This document shows positions 21,836 through 32,383 of a stretch of DNA of 60,000 bases, one piece after another. Position numbers and translations under genes: made by a program. The notes under the pieces are model-generated. The model was not told the origin of the DNA and made no database searches. It saw only the letters and a list, made by a program, of their open reading frames with translations. The stretch's first letter is position 1; every line of letters begins with the position of its first letter. This stretch comes from Takakia lepidozioides (lineage: Eukaryota > Streptophyta > Takakiopsida > Takakiales > Takakiaceae), in contig CM060733.1 of the NCBI GenBank assembly GCA_030704615.1, forward strand, positions 58,468,001 through 58,528,000, in the 5' to 3' direction.

Positions 21836-24800
21836 TTGTGGTTTTTGCTTGAGATTGAGAGAAACCAAGTTGTTATGCAAGGAGCACCATGGAGCTCTTG
21901 GTTGTTAGAAGCGGAGGTGATGTGGGTTACGAGGGGGTGCATGCAACCATGGCACACGTGGGAGGTGCTCGAGGTTCAGAGGGAGTTGGCAGCCAAGGCG
22001 GCTGTGATAGATGAGGTTGGGGATTCTTCTCGGGTTGAGGAGGTCCTCAATGATAAGATGATGGGGCAGGATGAGGTCTTGTCATTGACTGAACAGGCAG
22101 GGAGTACTGCTCAAGAGGTTGCAGCATAGCAACCACGGGACGCGTCCTCTACCTCTAAGCCCACTGGACTTAAGGTTGTAGTTACGGAGGACAATTGGGA
22201 GCCTGACATTGGACCCATTGTCACCGGAGGAGAGAGACGACCGACGTTCCGGGCGGTAGGAGGGCTTATAGGAATTGCTTTGCCTTCAGTTTGAAGGACT
22301 TGGGAGCACTGAAGGGTCAAGAGATCCGTGTTGAGTTGGCCACTGACACGCCAATCTTTCGGAGACCCTATAGATACAGTGACATGGAGAGGTCTTTGAT
22401 TCAGATGAGGACTCAAGATCTCTGGGAGGCAGGTTTGGTGGAGCTCTCTGGTGGAGAGTATGCTTCAGCCACAGTGATGCCAGCCAAGAAGGATGTTTAT
22501 GGCAATTGGACGGAGAGACGTATGTGCGGGGGATTACCGGCCTGTAAATAGTCAGACCAAAGTCCGAGCAAGTATTTGCCATGCCAACACCAGAGGAGAT
22601 CTTTGATGCCATTGGGCATGCTAAGGCCTTTAGCACTTTGGATTTACGATCCGGATATTTCACCAGTTGCCAATCAAGGAGGCGGACAAGCAGAAGACTT
22701 GCATTCTGGGGGATCAATGAGCACAGCAAGGATTGCCTATATCAGTGGCGGTTCTTACCATTGGGCTTAAGAATGCTCCTGTAGAGTTTCAGAGAGTCAT
22801 GGATAGGATTCTCGCAGGGGTGGATTTGCTCGGTTGCTACAAGATGACATCATCATCTTAGTGTACGAGGAGGAGTGAGAGACACCTTCAGGTGGTATTT
22901 GGAGCGCTTGATGAGCGCACGGATTGAAGTTGCATCGGGGATGGGGGAGGAAGTGCAAGTTTTTCCACAACCAGATTGAGTATCTGGGGTCACATGATAT
23001 ATCTGGAGGATTGGGGGTACAACAGACTAAGGTAGAGGCCACATGCACAAATTCCACGCCCCACGGATGTGAGCCGAGTTCGAGCTTTCATGGAGTTGGC
23101 CAATCTATTATAGACGGTTTGTCAAGGGATTTAGTACCATTGCAAAGGCTCTAACCAAGCTGACCAAGGTGGACCAGGAGAGTGGCAGTTGGGAAGATGA
23201 GCAGGAAACGAGCTTTCAAGAGCCTCAGGCGAGGTGACCTCGGCGCCTATTTGAGACGAATATCAGGGGCGCGCCCTTTCAGCTGCATACGGATTGGAGC
23301 ATGCTGGGCTGGGCTTGGAGCGGTGTTTCACACATGTGATGATGAGGGAAGGAGAGTTCCGTTAGTGCTTACGCTAGTAGCTCGAAAAACGCTGAGAGGC
23401 TAAGTACAGCTCATATGAGGGAGAGTGCTTAGCTGCAGTTGTGGGCCGTGGACACACTTCAGGTGCTATCTACAGGCATCTTTTCACCCTTGTCACGGAT
23501 CACCAGCCACTCAAGTGGTTGATGGAGTCAGACAAGCTTAAGGGAAGCTTGCACGGTGGGCACTTACTCAGGAGTATGACTTTCAGGTGTTGGCATCGAC
23601 CGGGTTTGGTCAATAGGGTTACTGCGGATGGATTGAGTCGCAATCCATGCATGAGCCAGCAGGAGACACTGGAGCTCGGTGGCATGGTGAGACGGATACG
23701 CAGGAGATGGTGCCGGGATGGCACGCATCTGCATTTTTGTGTATCTTGGCATCGGGAGGTAAGATTGGACCTACAACAGGGATGACTGTATGACGGAGTG
23801 TCTGAGGACCTGAGGCTAGTGATGAGCTAGGTGGTGCCAGAGATATACATGAGGATTCGGCTGTGGTGTGACACCTCCGCACGGGAGACACTGGCAGCCA
23901 TGGACTGCCAGGGAGAGGGATCGGATCCCTGCAACGACCGCCAAGAGGTTCAAGTGGGAGAGGATACACCTACTCGAGTGTTGGGAGGATGGTAGGGTGA
24001 GGTTGTGCCTCACCCCACACAGCGTGCACGGTTAGTGCGGCATGCCCATGAGTGGGGGTTGGGGCATTTTGGAGTGCGACGCACTCACAGTTTACTGCCA
24101 GGGGAGTATTGTGGAGTGGTATGCATACAGAGGTGCAACAGTTTGTGGCTAGGTGCATGGTGTGTGACAGGGTGCGTGCTTCGTTAACGCCCTACACACA
24201 GTCGGTCCTTTCTATCATGGGATTGGGCTACGATGGAGTCTTGACTTCGTAGGACCGTTGACAATGACTATGCGACCACCGCAGATATGTGTTGGTGATG
24301 ATGGTAGCACTTCTCCAGGATTGAGTTGGTTCCATTGCCTGCCAAGGATAATGAGGGGCTGATATGCATTCTTGGATCGTGTGCTTAGCCGATTTGTGCT
24401 CCAGCTGAGGTACTCACGGACCAGGAGGAGAGAGTTCATGGGGGAGTTTCAGGCTTTGTGTGATTTTAAAGCATTTGAAGACAGACCAACGCACCACTTC
24501 TCGGGATTCCTCCTGAGGCCGATGGCTTAGCAGAGAGATTGTCAGATGGTTGAAGAGGGGTTTTTGCGCAAGTATGGCTTTGCAGAAGGGACAACTAGGA
24601 GATTGGGATCGTCAGGTTCTTTGGTTGGCCATGGACCTACAGGTTCAGCAAACAGAAGCATCCACTTGCCTCTTCTCCTCCCTATTTCATTCTCTTTGGA
24701 TTCGAGAGCCGGATTTGCTGCAGCCATTCGTAGGGGACACTGCTCAATGTCCTTAACCTTGACGATCCGGACGTGTGGGTACGTGCATGTGATGAGCGTG

Positions 24801-25294
24801 CAGAGTTGGTTCAAGAAAGTCATGCCCATGGTTTTGAAACCTTGCCATTGCACAGCACCGTGATACGTTGAGGTATGCCACTATATGTGGTGGAGGATAT
24901 CGTCCTGGGGTTCGGAGGTTTAGCCCTGGTGACTATGTTTTTTGCAGCAGACTGCTCCTACGACTCTGGATGTTACTGCAGGGCGTGTTATTCTGAGGGT
25001 TCGAGAGGTGTTGCCCTCAGGGGTCCTGATCTTAGAGGGTCGGGATGGCATGACTTGGAAAGACCATGTGCGTAATTGTGCGCCCTGTCACCTTCCCAAT
25101 GTCGATGGCAGAGTTGACCCAAACTTGGCAGTGGTACCTGCAGGTTTGAGGTGCATGCTCTGTGGGTCTGCCAAAGGGGCAGCCACCATGCTGGTGTGTG
25201 ATCGGTGCTCAAGGGGTTGGCATATGGGATGCTTGACACCACCTCTTGAGAAGGTTCCTGACAGAGATTGGTTGTGTCCACACTGCTTGGGATA
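21836..25294 (+). pseudogene. Degraded pol of element 1 (RT, RNase H, integrase, PHD)
   Basis: Pieces in order: linker (TWEVLEVQRELAAKAA near 21955), RT start (TPIFRRPYRYSD near 22350), YQWRFLPLG near 22745, RNase H (TDHQPLKWLMESD near 23490), integrase zinc region (VQQFVARCMVCDRVRAS near 24135), and an almost intact PHD finger near 25150-25290 (CMLCG ... LVCDRC ... GWHMGC ... WLCPHC). The RT, RNase H and integrase parts change frame many times through single-base indels and substitutions; no functional polyprotein is possible. Nucleotide similarity to element 2 is high throughout, whereas the A and B repeats are much more diverged. Confidence 0.85.
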
Positions 25295-25540
25295 GTGGCA
25301 GTGGACATGACTGGAGGCAGCTAACAAGACATGGGAGGCCAAGCTCATAGGAGTCAATACATGAGATCCCAAGCTCAAGTTCACAGGTTGCAAGATGGCG
25401 ACTAACGATGGGGCAACTCTTGCACCCGGCCTCTTGATCTATCGAGTTTGAGTGTAGTAGGGATAGTGGTGGAGGACTTAGTGAGGCTATGGTCACTATC
25501 ACATCTTGTGGCTACCTGGACTTAGAGGGACCTAAGCACC

Positions 25541-25555
25541 AGCTAGGGGGGGCGA
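25541..25555 (+). other. Polypurine tract of element 1
   Basis: AGCTAGGGGGGGCGA directly precedes B1. Element 2 has the same G-run at the same place (complement of 29886-29900). Such a tract primes plus-strand synthesis in LTR retrotransposons, which places the start of the reverse-transcription repeat at B1, not A2. Confidence 0.7.
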
Positions 25556-25744
25556 TTGTGTGGACTAGTGACTGCCATAGTGGGCAGCGTAGTGGCAGCC
25601 TAGTGACTGACTAGTTGTAGCCTAGTGGTTGGACTAGTGGCTGGACTAGTGGTAGACTAGTGGTATACTAGTGTGTGGTGTGCACATGTGTTGTGTGGTT
25701 TTGGACAGCGATGTAGTTGTGTAGTGATATGTATGCGCACGACA
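25556..25744 (+). repeat. Element 1 repeat B1
   Basis: 189 bp, starting TTGTGTGGACTAG and ending GCGCACGACA. The first half is made of irregular repeats of CTAGTGG / GACTAGTG. It is joined to A2 through GC, making the 10-bp palindrome GACAGCTGTC at 25741-25750. Confidence 0.92.
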
Positions 25745-25746
25745 GC

Positions 25747-26073
25747 TGTCAAGTTATTTTACCACTAGTGTGAAACTAGCTAGGAAATAGCTATCTTTTA
25801 CATATTGACATTTGGGATTGGTCCAAGTGTCAATCCAGGGGTCAAGGCAGATTTAGGCCCTGGAGTGGTTATCTTCACGGCAAGCGCGGGAGGCTCATCT
25901 TTCTCGAGTTGAGCCTCACCGCGCCTAGCTATGGCGCCGTAGTGTGGATTCCCCATGGCGTGGGGTGCACTTGGCTTGACTTGTATTTGAGTGATGAGGT
26001 TATATATGCATGAGTTTATGCTTCAGCTTTGTGAGCTTGCATGAGCTCGTGCTTGTATTCTTCTTCTTTATCA
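25747..26073 (+). repeat. Element 1 repeat A2
   Basis: 327-bp copy of A1 (two substitutions). It runs straight into B2 at TTATCA|TTGTGTGG, whereas A1 runs into CTCGAGAAAG. Confidence 0.93.
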
Positions 26074-26262
26074 TTGTGTGGACTAGTGACTGCCATAGTG
26101 GGCAGCGTAGTGGCAGCCTAGTGACTGACTAGTTGTAGCCTAGTGGTTGGACTAGTGGTGGACTAGTGGTAGACTAGTGGTATACTAGTTGTGTGGTGTG
26201 CACATGTGTTGTGTGGTTTTGGACAGCGATGTAGTTGTGTAGCGATATGTATGCGCACGACA
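26074..26262 (+). repeat. Element 1 repeat B2
   Basis: 189-bp copy of B1 with three or four differences, including a compensating pair of 1-bp indels. It ends GACA at the target duplication. Confidence 0.92.
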
Positions 26263-26729
26263 CCCTTAGGGCCATAAAGCAAACACACAACCTGGTGAGG
26301 GGGAACCCAGAGACTACAATGGAGAGAGAACCATCCCGCTGGATGAATGAAGAAGCTAAGACCATAGCTAAGACCATAGTTCCATCTTCTTTGTCACTCC
26401 TTCCAGATTAAATATTCAAAAACCAAAAAAACTTGTAACATAAAAAAATAAAAAATGGATAAGCTTTTAATTGGAAATGTCATTTTGATAACAACATGAC
26501 GTGATATAGCGTTAACACATTAGTGTTACCAAATACCCAAGGTCACAGACATGAGCATCCCTAGCTACTTACATGTTTTCAATGTTAAGTACGTAATATC
26601 ATATATATATATATATATGAAACGGAATAAATTGTTGTAGAGACTGCCTACACACATGTGGTGGAAGGTGCCCAGATAATATACACATTGGGAGTTGATA
26701 GAAGCATAGGTTTGGCATATAACGCCTAA
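26263..26729. other. AT-rich spacer with TA microsatellite
   Basis: Non-coding. 26263-26400 continues the unit seen left of element 1 (CTTAGGGCCATAAAGC). A short TA run lies at about 26601-26619. Confidence 0.5.
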
Positions 26730-27000
26730 AATCAAAGACAAGAAATTTCTACGAATTTATAGAATGACATATGACGCTTTCAATAATTTGCTTGATGAGC
26801 TTACGCCATTTATGAAGTCCAATGCATTAAATTTTATGAGACCATAAGCAGAGATCTGAAAGATTGTAACAATTGTTCTCTGTCGATTTGCACATGATAT
26901 TTCCCCATACGCCATATTGACATTGTCTGTATTGCTCTTACCACGCCTGAGTGTCTATTTTAGCAAGCACGTTGACACAACAAGTTGTGGCCTTCTCACA
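26730..27000 (+). pseudogene. PIF/Harbinger-like transposase fragment
   Basis: One plus frame near 26757-26935 reads RMTYDAFNNLLDELTPFM, then FMRP, stop, AEI, stop, and IVTIVLCRFAHDISPYAI. This spacing of YDAF ... LLDEL ... LCRFAHG-like segments is that of the N-terminal part of PIF/Harbinger (DDE_Tnp_4) proteins. Two in-frame stops and the absence of the catalytic core show it is a remnant. The call rests on recognising the motif pattern only. Confidence 0.45.
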
Positions 27001-29207
27001 CCAACAATCATCGGCAATTGACCACTTTGAATTGAGTGATCACTTTTAGGACATTCCAATAGTTACCCTAACATTGATTCCCTCTCCATGTTTAGGTCAT
27101 GGAGCTTGTGTGCCATGTACTTCTATACTATTCACTGTCACATGTGTGCGGCAACGTACAAGCTAACATATATATTTTTTTTTCTTCTTTTTACATGAAA
27201 ATGACTTCCATTTTAATGTAAACGACTATGTTGTTTTATTTGGCGGACCCGCTTGCAAAGTGGAGGGACCGAACTAGGCGAATCGTTGTCACTGGCGGAC
27301 ATGTGACTTTTTCAAGCGGATCCACCATATTTTTCTTCCATGTGTGCAGTTTTCTTCCATGTGTGCAGGACTTGTATATGGCAGCATTCGGGCTTGAAAG
27401 GGTTTTAATTTTTTTTCCCTTAAAACATCTTTAATAAAGCTCTCAAGGGCTTCCTCCCCTTTTCAATTTTTCATTTTTTAATGCATAAAGTTCCTCTGTC
27501 CCCTTTCAAACAAGAAAGCATTTCATGATTTTGACCCACAACAGATTGTGAAGTTGAATGAGCTTTAATATTTGACCCAAACTGAATAAATTTTATGAGT
27601 AGTGGTTAGAGTAGGTATACTTTATCTCTCAAAAAGTTGGTTGAAAAACAAGTAAAACAGCAAAACATTGGAGAGAAAACCCATCCAAAAAAACTGCACC
27701 ACACACAAGAAAAGAAAAAAAATCACTATAATATTATGTGTTTTACGGTCAAACTATCTGAAATTATTCCAACTGACAGAATGTATCAGTGGACCCCAAT
27801 GTATACGGTGAGTTTTCCTATGTCCCAATTGGATGGCAAATATGGAATAGGAGTGCGTGTCAGTTTTTCAAACAATAGGACTTATCATGAATCCCACCAA
27901 TTGTTCATTGTGATATTGAAAGACTAGGATCAAAGCTAAAAAACTTTTTAGTGAGAGCTCTCCACCCAACCATGGAACACAAGAGGTTGTTTTTTCAGTC
28001 CCATACGCCCTATTCTCCTTTGCAGTGATGATTGTCCGTTATGCTCCATACTCTACCTCTAATCCTCTTTTTCTGGTTGTCCTTTGTTTTGTGAGGTTTC
28101 TTCAGCCATTTTGTTTATGAGATCTGCACTCTTTGATCTGCCAGCTGTGTCATGATTGGGGCGCATTCTCTTATCTAGTTCTTTTCCGTGGTATTTCAAA
28201 GGTACTTGGGAGGGTCAGCTTGCGCATAGGAGGCTATGTTTAAATCTACGGCTATTCAACTGCACAGACCAGTCCGAGATCAGACACCAGCAGCGCATAC
28301 AAGAGGTCCTTTGGGTTGATGGTTGGTTGAATCCCTTTAGTGAAAGAAAAGCTAGTTGCTTACAGGACACAAGGTCAAAGACAATGTGGTGAGGGCACCT
28401 TCTTCTTCAACAGATTTCTTCAACCTTGTTAGAGTCGTCTTTAAATTTTCATGTTGATTCCTACAAGTGATCTGATAAGGATCTACGATGGTTTGAAGTG
28501 ATTTTGACATGTAGCAATAGGCATTTGGAAAAACAGAAAACAAGCCGGGGAGAGGTTTTGAAAGCATTTGTTTTGGACCCTAGTCAATGGTGGACAATCG
28601 AGGAAAAAAATGCAATTTTCGATAAATTACAGCGAAAAAAAGATAACAAGATACATTACAAGAAATTGTCATTATCTCTCTATCCCTAACATATTTTGAG
28701 TCTTAAGAGTAATATAGCATAGGAAATAGTTTGTGATAAGTTGGGTTGGGGTGTTTGCTAGGGTTGAGAGTGATCGGTAGATCAGTTTTGAGGGAGGGTC
28801 CTAGCCGACACTGAGGGCTCAGTTTGGAGGGATGTTATTAATTTTGAGAAGATGCAGGAACTCGACAACTAAAGGACATGGTGTTATGTAGATTTAGGGT
28901 GTAACTTAGTAGTCCATGACGAGTAGGCAGAAGCTAGCAGCGATAGCGAGGGTCGTTGTTCAGAAGTTAGTCAGGATCTGAATTCGGCTGAGAGCAAGTA
29001 AATATGAGGAGAGGGGTGAATGAGTGAAGACAGACCGGGAGAAAGCGGCCAATCACCGTAAACATAAATGTGTTGTAGGCATATATGCTGGACAACAAGG
29101 TGTGGGTGTAGTGTTGAAGTCGTAAGAATTCTGTGTGGGAAACATATCGTGAACAACATACTTGATCTGGTTCAATCATTGACTCAACATATATTCAATT
29201 TCTTATA
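27001..29207. other. AT-rich region without recognisable genes
   Basis: Contains only short open frames. The longest, 27637-27927 (+), encodes a basic, Asn- and Lys-rich peptide with no known motif. 28498-28689 (+) contains DPSQWWTIEEKNAIFDKL, which I do not recognise. No repeat family could be assigned. Confidence 0.4.
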
Positions 29208-29356
29208 TTCAGTTCCCTTCATATTGATCCCTTCAGTTTATTATATTCAGTTCCCTTCAGATTTATCCCTTCAGTTTATTATATTCAGTTCCTTTCAGAT
29301 TTATCCCTTCAGTTCTATTATATTTAGTTCCCTTCAAACTTATCCCTTCACCTCTA
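29208..29356. repeat. About 40-bp minisatellite, left half
   Basis: Four imperfect copies of a TTCAGTTCCCTTCAGATTTA / TCCCTTCAGTTTATTATA unit. The same unit continues at 40029-40135 on the other side of element 2, so element 2 inserted into this array. Confidence 0.75.
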
Positions 29357-29442
29357 TGTCGTGCGCATACGTATCGCTACACAACTACATCGCTGTCCAA
29401 ACCACACCACACATATATGCACAATAAAGTAGTCTGCCACAA
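29357..29442 (-). repeat. Element 2 repeat B2
   Basis: 86 bp; in element orientation it starts TTGTGGCAGACTAC and ends GCGCACGACA. It is nearly identical to B1 (29800-29885). It shares its last 40 or so bases with B of element 1 (GATGTAGTTGTGTAG ... CGCACGACA) but lacks the CTAGTGG repeats. Confidence 0.92.
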
Positions 29443-29797
29443 TGGATAAGAAAAGCTAAGAACACACTCTTAACACAAGAAACATGAAATCCATCTCATC
29501 ATCACTCTTTCAGATAATAGTCGAGCCAGGGGCACCCCAAGCTATGGGGACTCCACCCCACAACAACCTATCCTCCCATCATAAGTACACTCAGTTCTAG
29601 ACGATGAAGGAGCTCGGTCGCGCAGGCTCAACTCGAGAGAGATGAGCTGCGCGACTGCCGCTCTCGTGAAGATAAGGCGGTTCAGGTGTCAAACTAAACT
29701 TGACACCTGACTTAACACTTGACCTAAATCCAAGTGTTAAATATAAATAACTAGATTTATTCTAGTTGTTTTCACATTGTGCTTATTTAACTTGACA
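29443..29797 (-). repeat. Element 2 repeat A2
   Basis: 355 bp; starts TGTCAAGTTAAATAAGC in element orientation. It is followed by B2 without the CTCGAGAGAG sequence that follows A1. The junction with B1 is GACAGCTGTC (29794-29803). Confidence 0.92.
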
Positions 29798-29799
29798 GC

Positions 29800-29885
29800 T
29801 GTCGTGCGCATACGTATCGCTACACAACTACATCGATGTCCAAACCACACCACACATATATGCACAATAAAGTAGTCTGCCACAA
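29800..29885 (-). repeat. Element 2 repeat B1
   Basis: 86-bp copy of B2 placed directly after the polypurine tract (CCTAGGGGGGCGA in element orientation). Confidence 0.92.
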
Positions 29886-30144
29886 TCGCCCCCCTAGGTG
29901 GTGGGTAGGTCCCTCTACCTCCAGATAGCTACAAGATGTAATAGCCACAGCCGTACTAAGTCCTCTATCACTGTCCCTATTGCACTCAAACTCTATAGAC
30001 CAAGAGGCCGGGTACAAGAGTAGCCCCATCGTTAGTCGCCGTCTTGCAATCTGTGAACTTGAGCCAGGACCTCGTGTGTTCAAGGTCTCCTAGTAGCTGG
30101 GCCTTGCGTTTCTTGTTAGCCTTCCATGGTTGTATCCACTCCCA

Positions 30145-32001
30145 CTATCCAATGCAATGTGGACATAACCAATCCCCATCCGGAACCATCTCAAGAGGTG
30201 GAGTCAAGCATCCCATATGCCAACCTCTAGAGCATCGATCACACACCAGCATGGTGGCTGCCCCTTTAGCAGACCCACACAACATGCACCTCAAACTTGC
30301 AGATACCGCTGCCAGGTTTGGGTCAATCCTGCCATCGACATTCGGAAGGTGACATGGCGCACAATTACGCACATGGTCCTTCCAAGTTATGCCATCCCGA
30401 CCCTCCAAGACCAAGACGCCTGAGGGCAAGACCTCTCGAACCCTCAAAATAACACGCCTGCAGTCACATCCAAGGTCGTAGGAGCAGTTGCTGCAGATAG
30501 ACATAGTCACCAGGGTTGAATCTCCGACCCCAGGACGATAGCCCCCACCACGTATGGTAGCATACCTCAACGTATCACGATGTTGTGCAATGGCAAGGTT
30601 CTCGAAAGCCATGGGCATGACTTTCTTGAACAACTCTGCACGCTGCTCACATGCACGTGCCCACACGTCCGGATCGTCAAGGTTAAGAACTGTAGCAGCT
30701 TCTCTGCGAATGGATGTAGGCAAATCCGGCTCTCGGCCAAAGAGAAGAAAGTATGGTGAGAAGGAGGCAAGTGATGCTTGCTTGCTGAACCTGTAGCCCA
30801 TGGCTAACCAGGGTAACTGAAGGTCCCAATCTCCTAGGTGTCCCTTCTGCAAGCCATACTTGCGCAAACCCCTCTTTACTGTCTGAACAACTCTCTCTGC
30901 CAAGCCATCGGCCTCAGGATGATCCCGAGAAGTGGTGCGGTGGTCTATCAAGGCCTTGTCACACAAAGCCTGAAACTCCCCCAAGAACTCTCTCCCTTGG
31001 TCCGTGAGTACCTCAGCTGGAGCACCGAATCGGCTAAGCACACAATCCAAGAATGCATACGCAGCCCCCTCACTAGCCTTATCAGGCAATGGAACCAATT
31101 CAATCCACTTGGAGAAGTGCTCCACCATCACCAACACGTACTTGTTGTGGCGCATGGTCAGTGGCAACGGCCCTGCGAAGTCAAGACTCCACCTGTAGCC
31201 CAATCCCATGATCGGAAGAGGGTGCAATTGTGGAGTAGGGGCGTTGAATGAAGCACGCACCCTGTCACACACCATGCACCTAGCCACAAATTGTTGCACC
31301 TTTGTGTGCATACCACGCCACCAATACTGCCCCTGCAGTAGACTATGAGTGCGTCGCACCCCAAAATGCCCCAACTCCTCATGGGCATGCCGCACTAACC
31401 GTGCCCGCTGTGTTGGGTGAGGCACAATCCTCACTCGACCATCCTCCCACACTCGGAGCAAGTGTGTCCCCTCCCACTTGAACCTCTTGGCTTGTTGTAG
31501 GATCCGATCCCTCTCCTTGGCAGTCACAGTGGCTGCAGTGTCTCCAGTGCGGAGGTAGTCCAACACAACTGAATCCTCATGTATATCTTTGGCGCCACCT
31601 TGCTCATTGCTGGCCTCAGGGTCCTCAGACACTTGATCTATAGTCATCCCTGTTGCAGGTCCAACCTGGCCTTCCGCTGCCAAGATACACAGAAATGCAG
31701 ATGCATGCCATCCGGGCACCATCTCCTCGTCCGTCTCACCATGCCACCGAGCTCCAGTGTCATCCTGCTGGCTCGTGTATGGATTGCGACTCAACCCATC
31801 TGCATTGCAATTGACCAAACCCGGTCGATGCACCACCTGAAAGTCATACTCTTGAAGGATGAGTGCCCACCGTGCAAGCTTCCCCGTAAGCTTGTCTGAC
31901 TCCATCAACCACTTAGTGGTTGGTGATCCGTGACAAGGGTGAAGAGATTGTCGTATAGATAGCACCTGAAGTGTGCCACGGCCCACACTGCAGCTAAGCA
32001 T
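30145..32001 (-). CDS. RNase H end, DDE integrase and C-terminal PHD finger (element 2)
   Basis: A 618-residue open frame. RNase H/linker tail: HRPGLVNCNADGLSRNPY (about residues 58-75). Integrase zinc region: HAHEELGH ... CMVCDRVRAS (207-251). DDE core: LDFAGPLP (D274), VLTDQGREF (D334) and HPEADGLAERV (E369), all three acidic residues present. A GPY-like region follows (PGVGDSTLVTM, then VLRVREVLPSG-like). The last 49 residues form a PHD finger, C4-H-C3: CMLCG, MLVCDRC, RGWHMGC, DWLCPHC. Integrase inserts the element cDNA into chromosomes. PHD fingers read histone H3 tails, so this one may steer insertion, much as chromodomains do in chromoviruses (inference). This is the longest intact frame of the element. 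Confidence 0.9.
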   Translation of the reverse strand: MLSCSVGRGTLQVLSIRQSLHPCHGSPTTKWLMESDKLTGKLARWALILQEYDFQVVHRPGLVNCNADGLSRNPYTSQQDDTGARWHGETDEEMVPGWHASAFLCILAAEGQVGPATGMTIDQVSEDPEASNEQGGAKDIHEDSVVLDYLRTGDTAATVTAKERDRILQQAKRFKWEGTHLLRVWEDGRVRIVPHPTQRARLVRHAHEELGHFGVRRTHSLLQGQYWWRGMHTKVQQFVARCMVCDRVRASFNAPTPQLHPLPIMGLGYRWSLDFAGPLPLTMRHNKYVLVMVEHFSKWIELVPLPDKASEGAAYAFLDCVLSRFGAPAEVLTDQGREFLGEFQALCDKALIDHRTTSRDHPEADGLAERVVQTVKRGLRKYGLQKGHLGDWDLQLPWLAMGYRFSKQASLASFSPYFLLFGREPDLPTSIRREAATVLNLDDPDVWARACEQRAELFKKVMPMAFENLAIAQHRDTLRYATIRGGGYRPGVGDSTLVTMSICSNCSYDLGCDCRRVILRVREVLPSGVLVLEGRDGITWKDHVRNCAPCHLPNVDGRIDPNLAAVSASLRCMLCGSAKGAATMLVCDRCSRGWHMGCLTPPLEMVPDGDWLCPHCIG

Positions 32002-32351
32002 TCTCCCTCATATGAGCTATACTTAGACTCTGCAGCATTGTTCGAGCGGCTAGCATAAGCCACTACGAACTCTCTTCCCTCATCATCCACCTGTGTGAGC
32101 ACCGCTCCAAGCCCCAGCATGCTCCAATCTGTATGCAGCTGAAAAGGACGCCCCCTGATAGGTCGTCTCAAGATGGGCGCCGAGGTCAACCTCGCCTTGA
32201 GCTCTTGAAAAGCTTGTTCTTGCTCATCTTCCCACTGCCACTCTTGGTCCACCTTGGTCAGCTTGGTTAGAGCCTTTGCAATGGCACTAAATCCCTTAAC
32301 AAACCGTCTGTAATAGTTTGCTAACCCCATGAAAGCTCGAACTCGGCTCAC
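31905..32351 (-). CDS. RNase H region of element 2 pol (frame fragment)
   Basis: Begins with the RT connection (VRAFMGLANYYRRFVKGFS) and runs into RNase H: LHTDWSMLGLGAVLTQ (first Asp in a TDWS context), YSSYEGECLAAVWAV (catalytic Glu) and LVTDHQPL (Asp). It degrades the RNA strand of the cDNA hybrid. Frameshifts separate it from RT upstream and integrase downstream. Confidence 0.85.
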   Translation of the reverse strand: MSRVRAFMGLANYYRRFVKGFSAIAKALTKLTKVDQEWQWEDEQEQAFQELKARLTSAPILRRPIRGRPFQLHTDWSMLGLGAVLTQVDDEGREFVVAYASRSNNAAESKYSSYEGECLAAVWAVAHFRCYLYDNLFTLVTDHQPLSG

Positions 32352-32383
32352 ATCCGTGGGGCGTGGAACCTGTGCAATGGACT

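Larger units (their letters stand above)
21454..26262 (+). mobile_element. Element 1: non-autonomous Ty3/gypsy element with split direct repeats
   Basis: 4.8 kb, bounded by a 4-bp target duplication CCCT (21450-21453 and 26263-26266) and TGTC/GACA ends. Structure: A1 (21454-21780), internal, B1 (25556-25744), GC, A2 (25747-26073), B2 (26074-26262). The internal part keeps degraded RT, RNase H, integrase and PHD-finger sequence, but gag, protease and methyltransferase are missing compared with element 2. A1 and A2 differ at only two of 327 positions, so the insertion is young although its reading frames are wrecked. Confidence 0.9.

Noticed and set aside
21454-26073. Simple LTR pair (A1 and A2 as complete LTRs)
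   Set aside because: The target duplication CCCT is found only when B2 is included, and the polypurine tract lies before B1, not before A2. The same holds for element 2 with TCTA.
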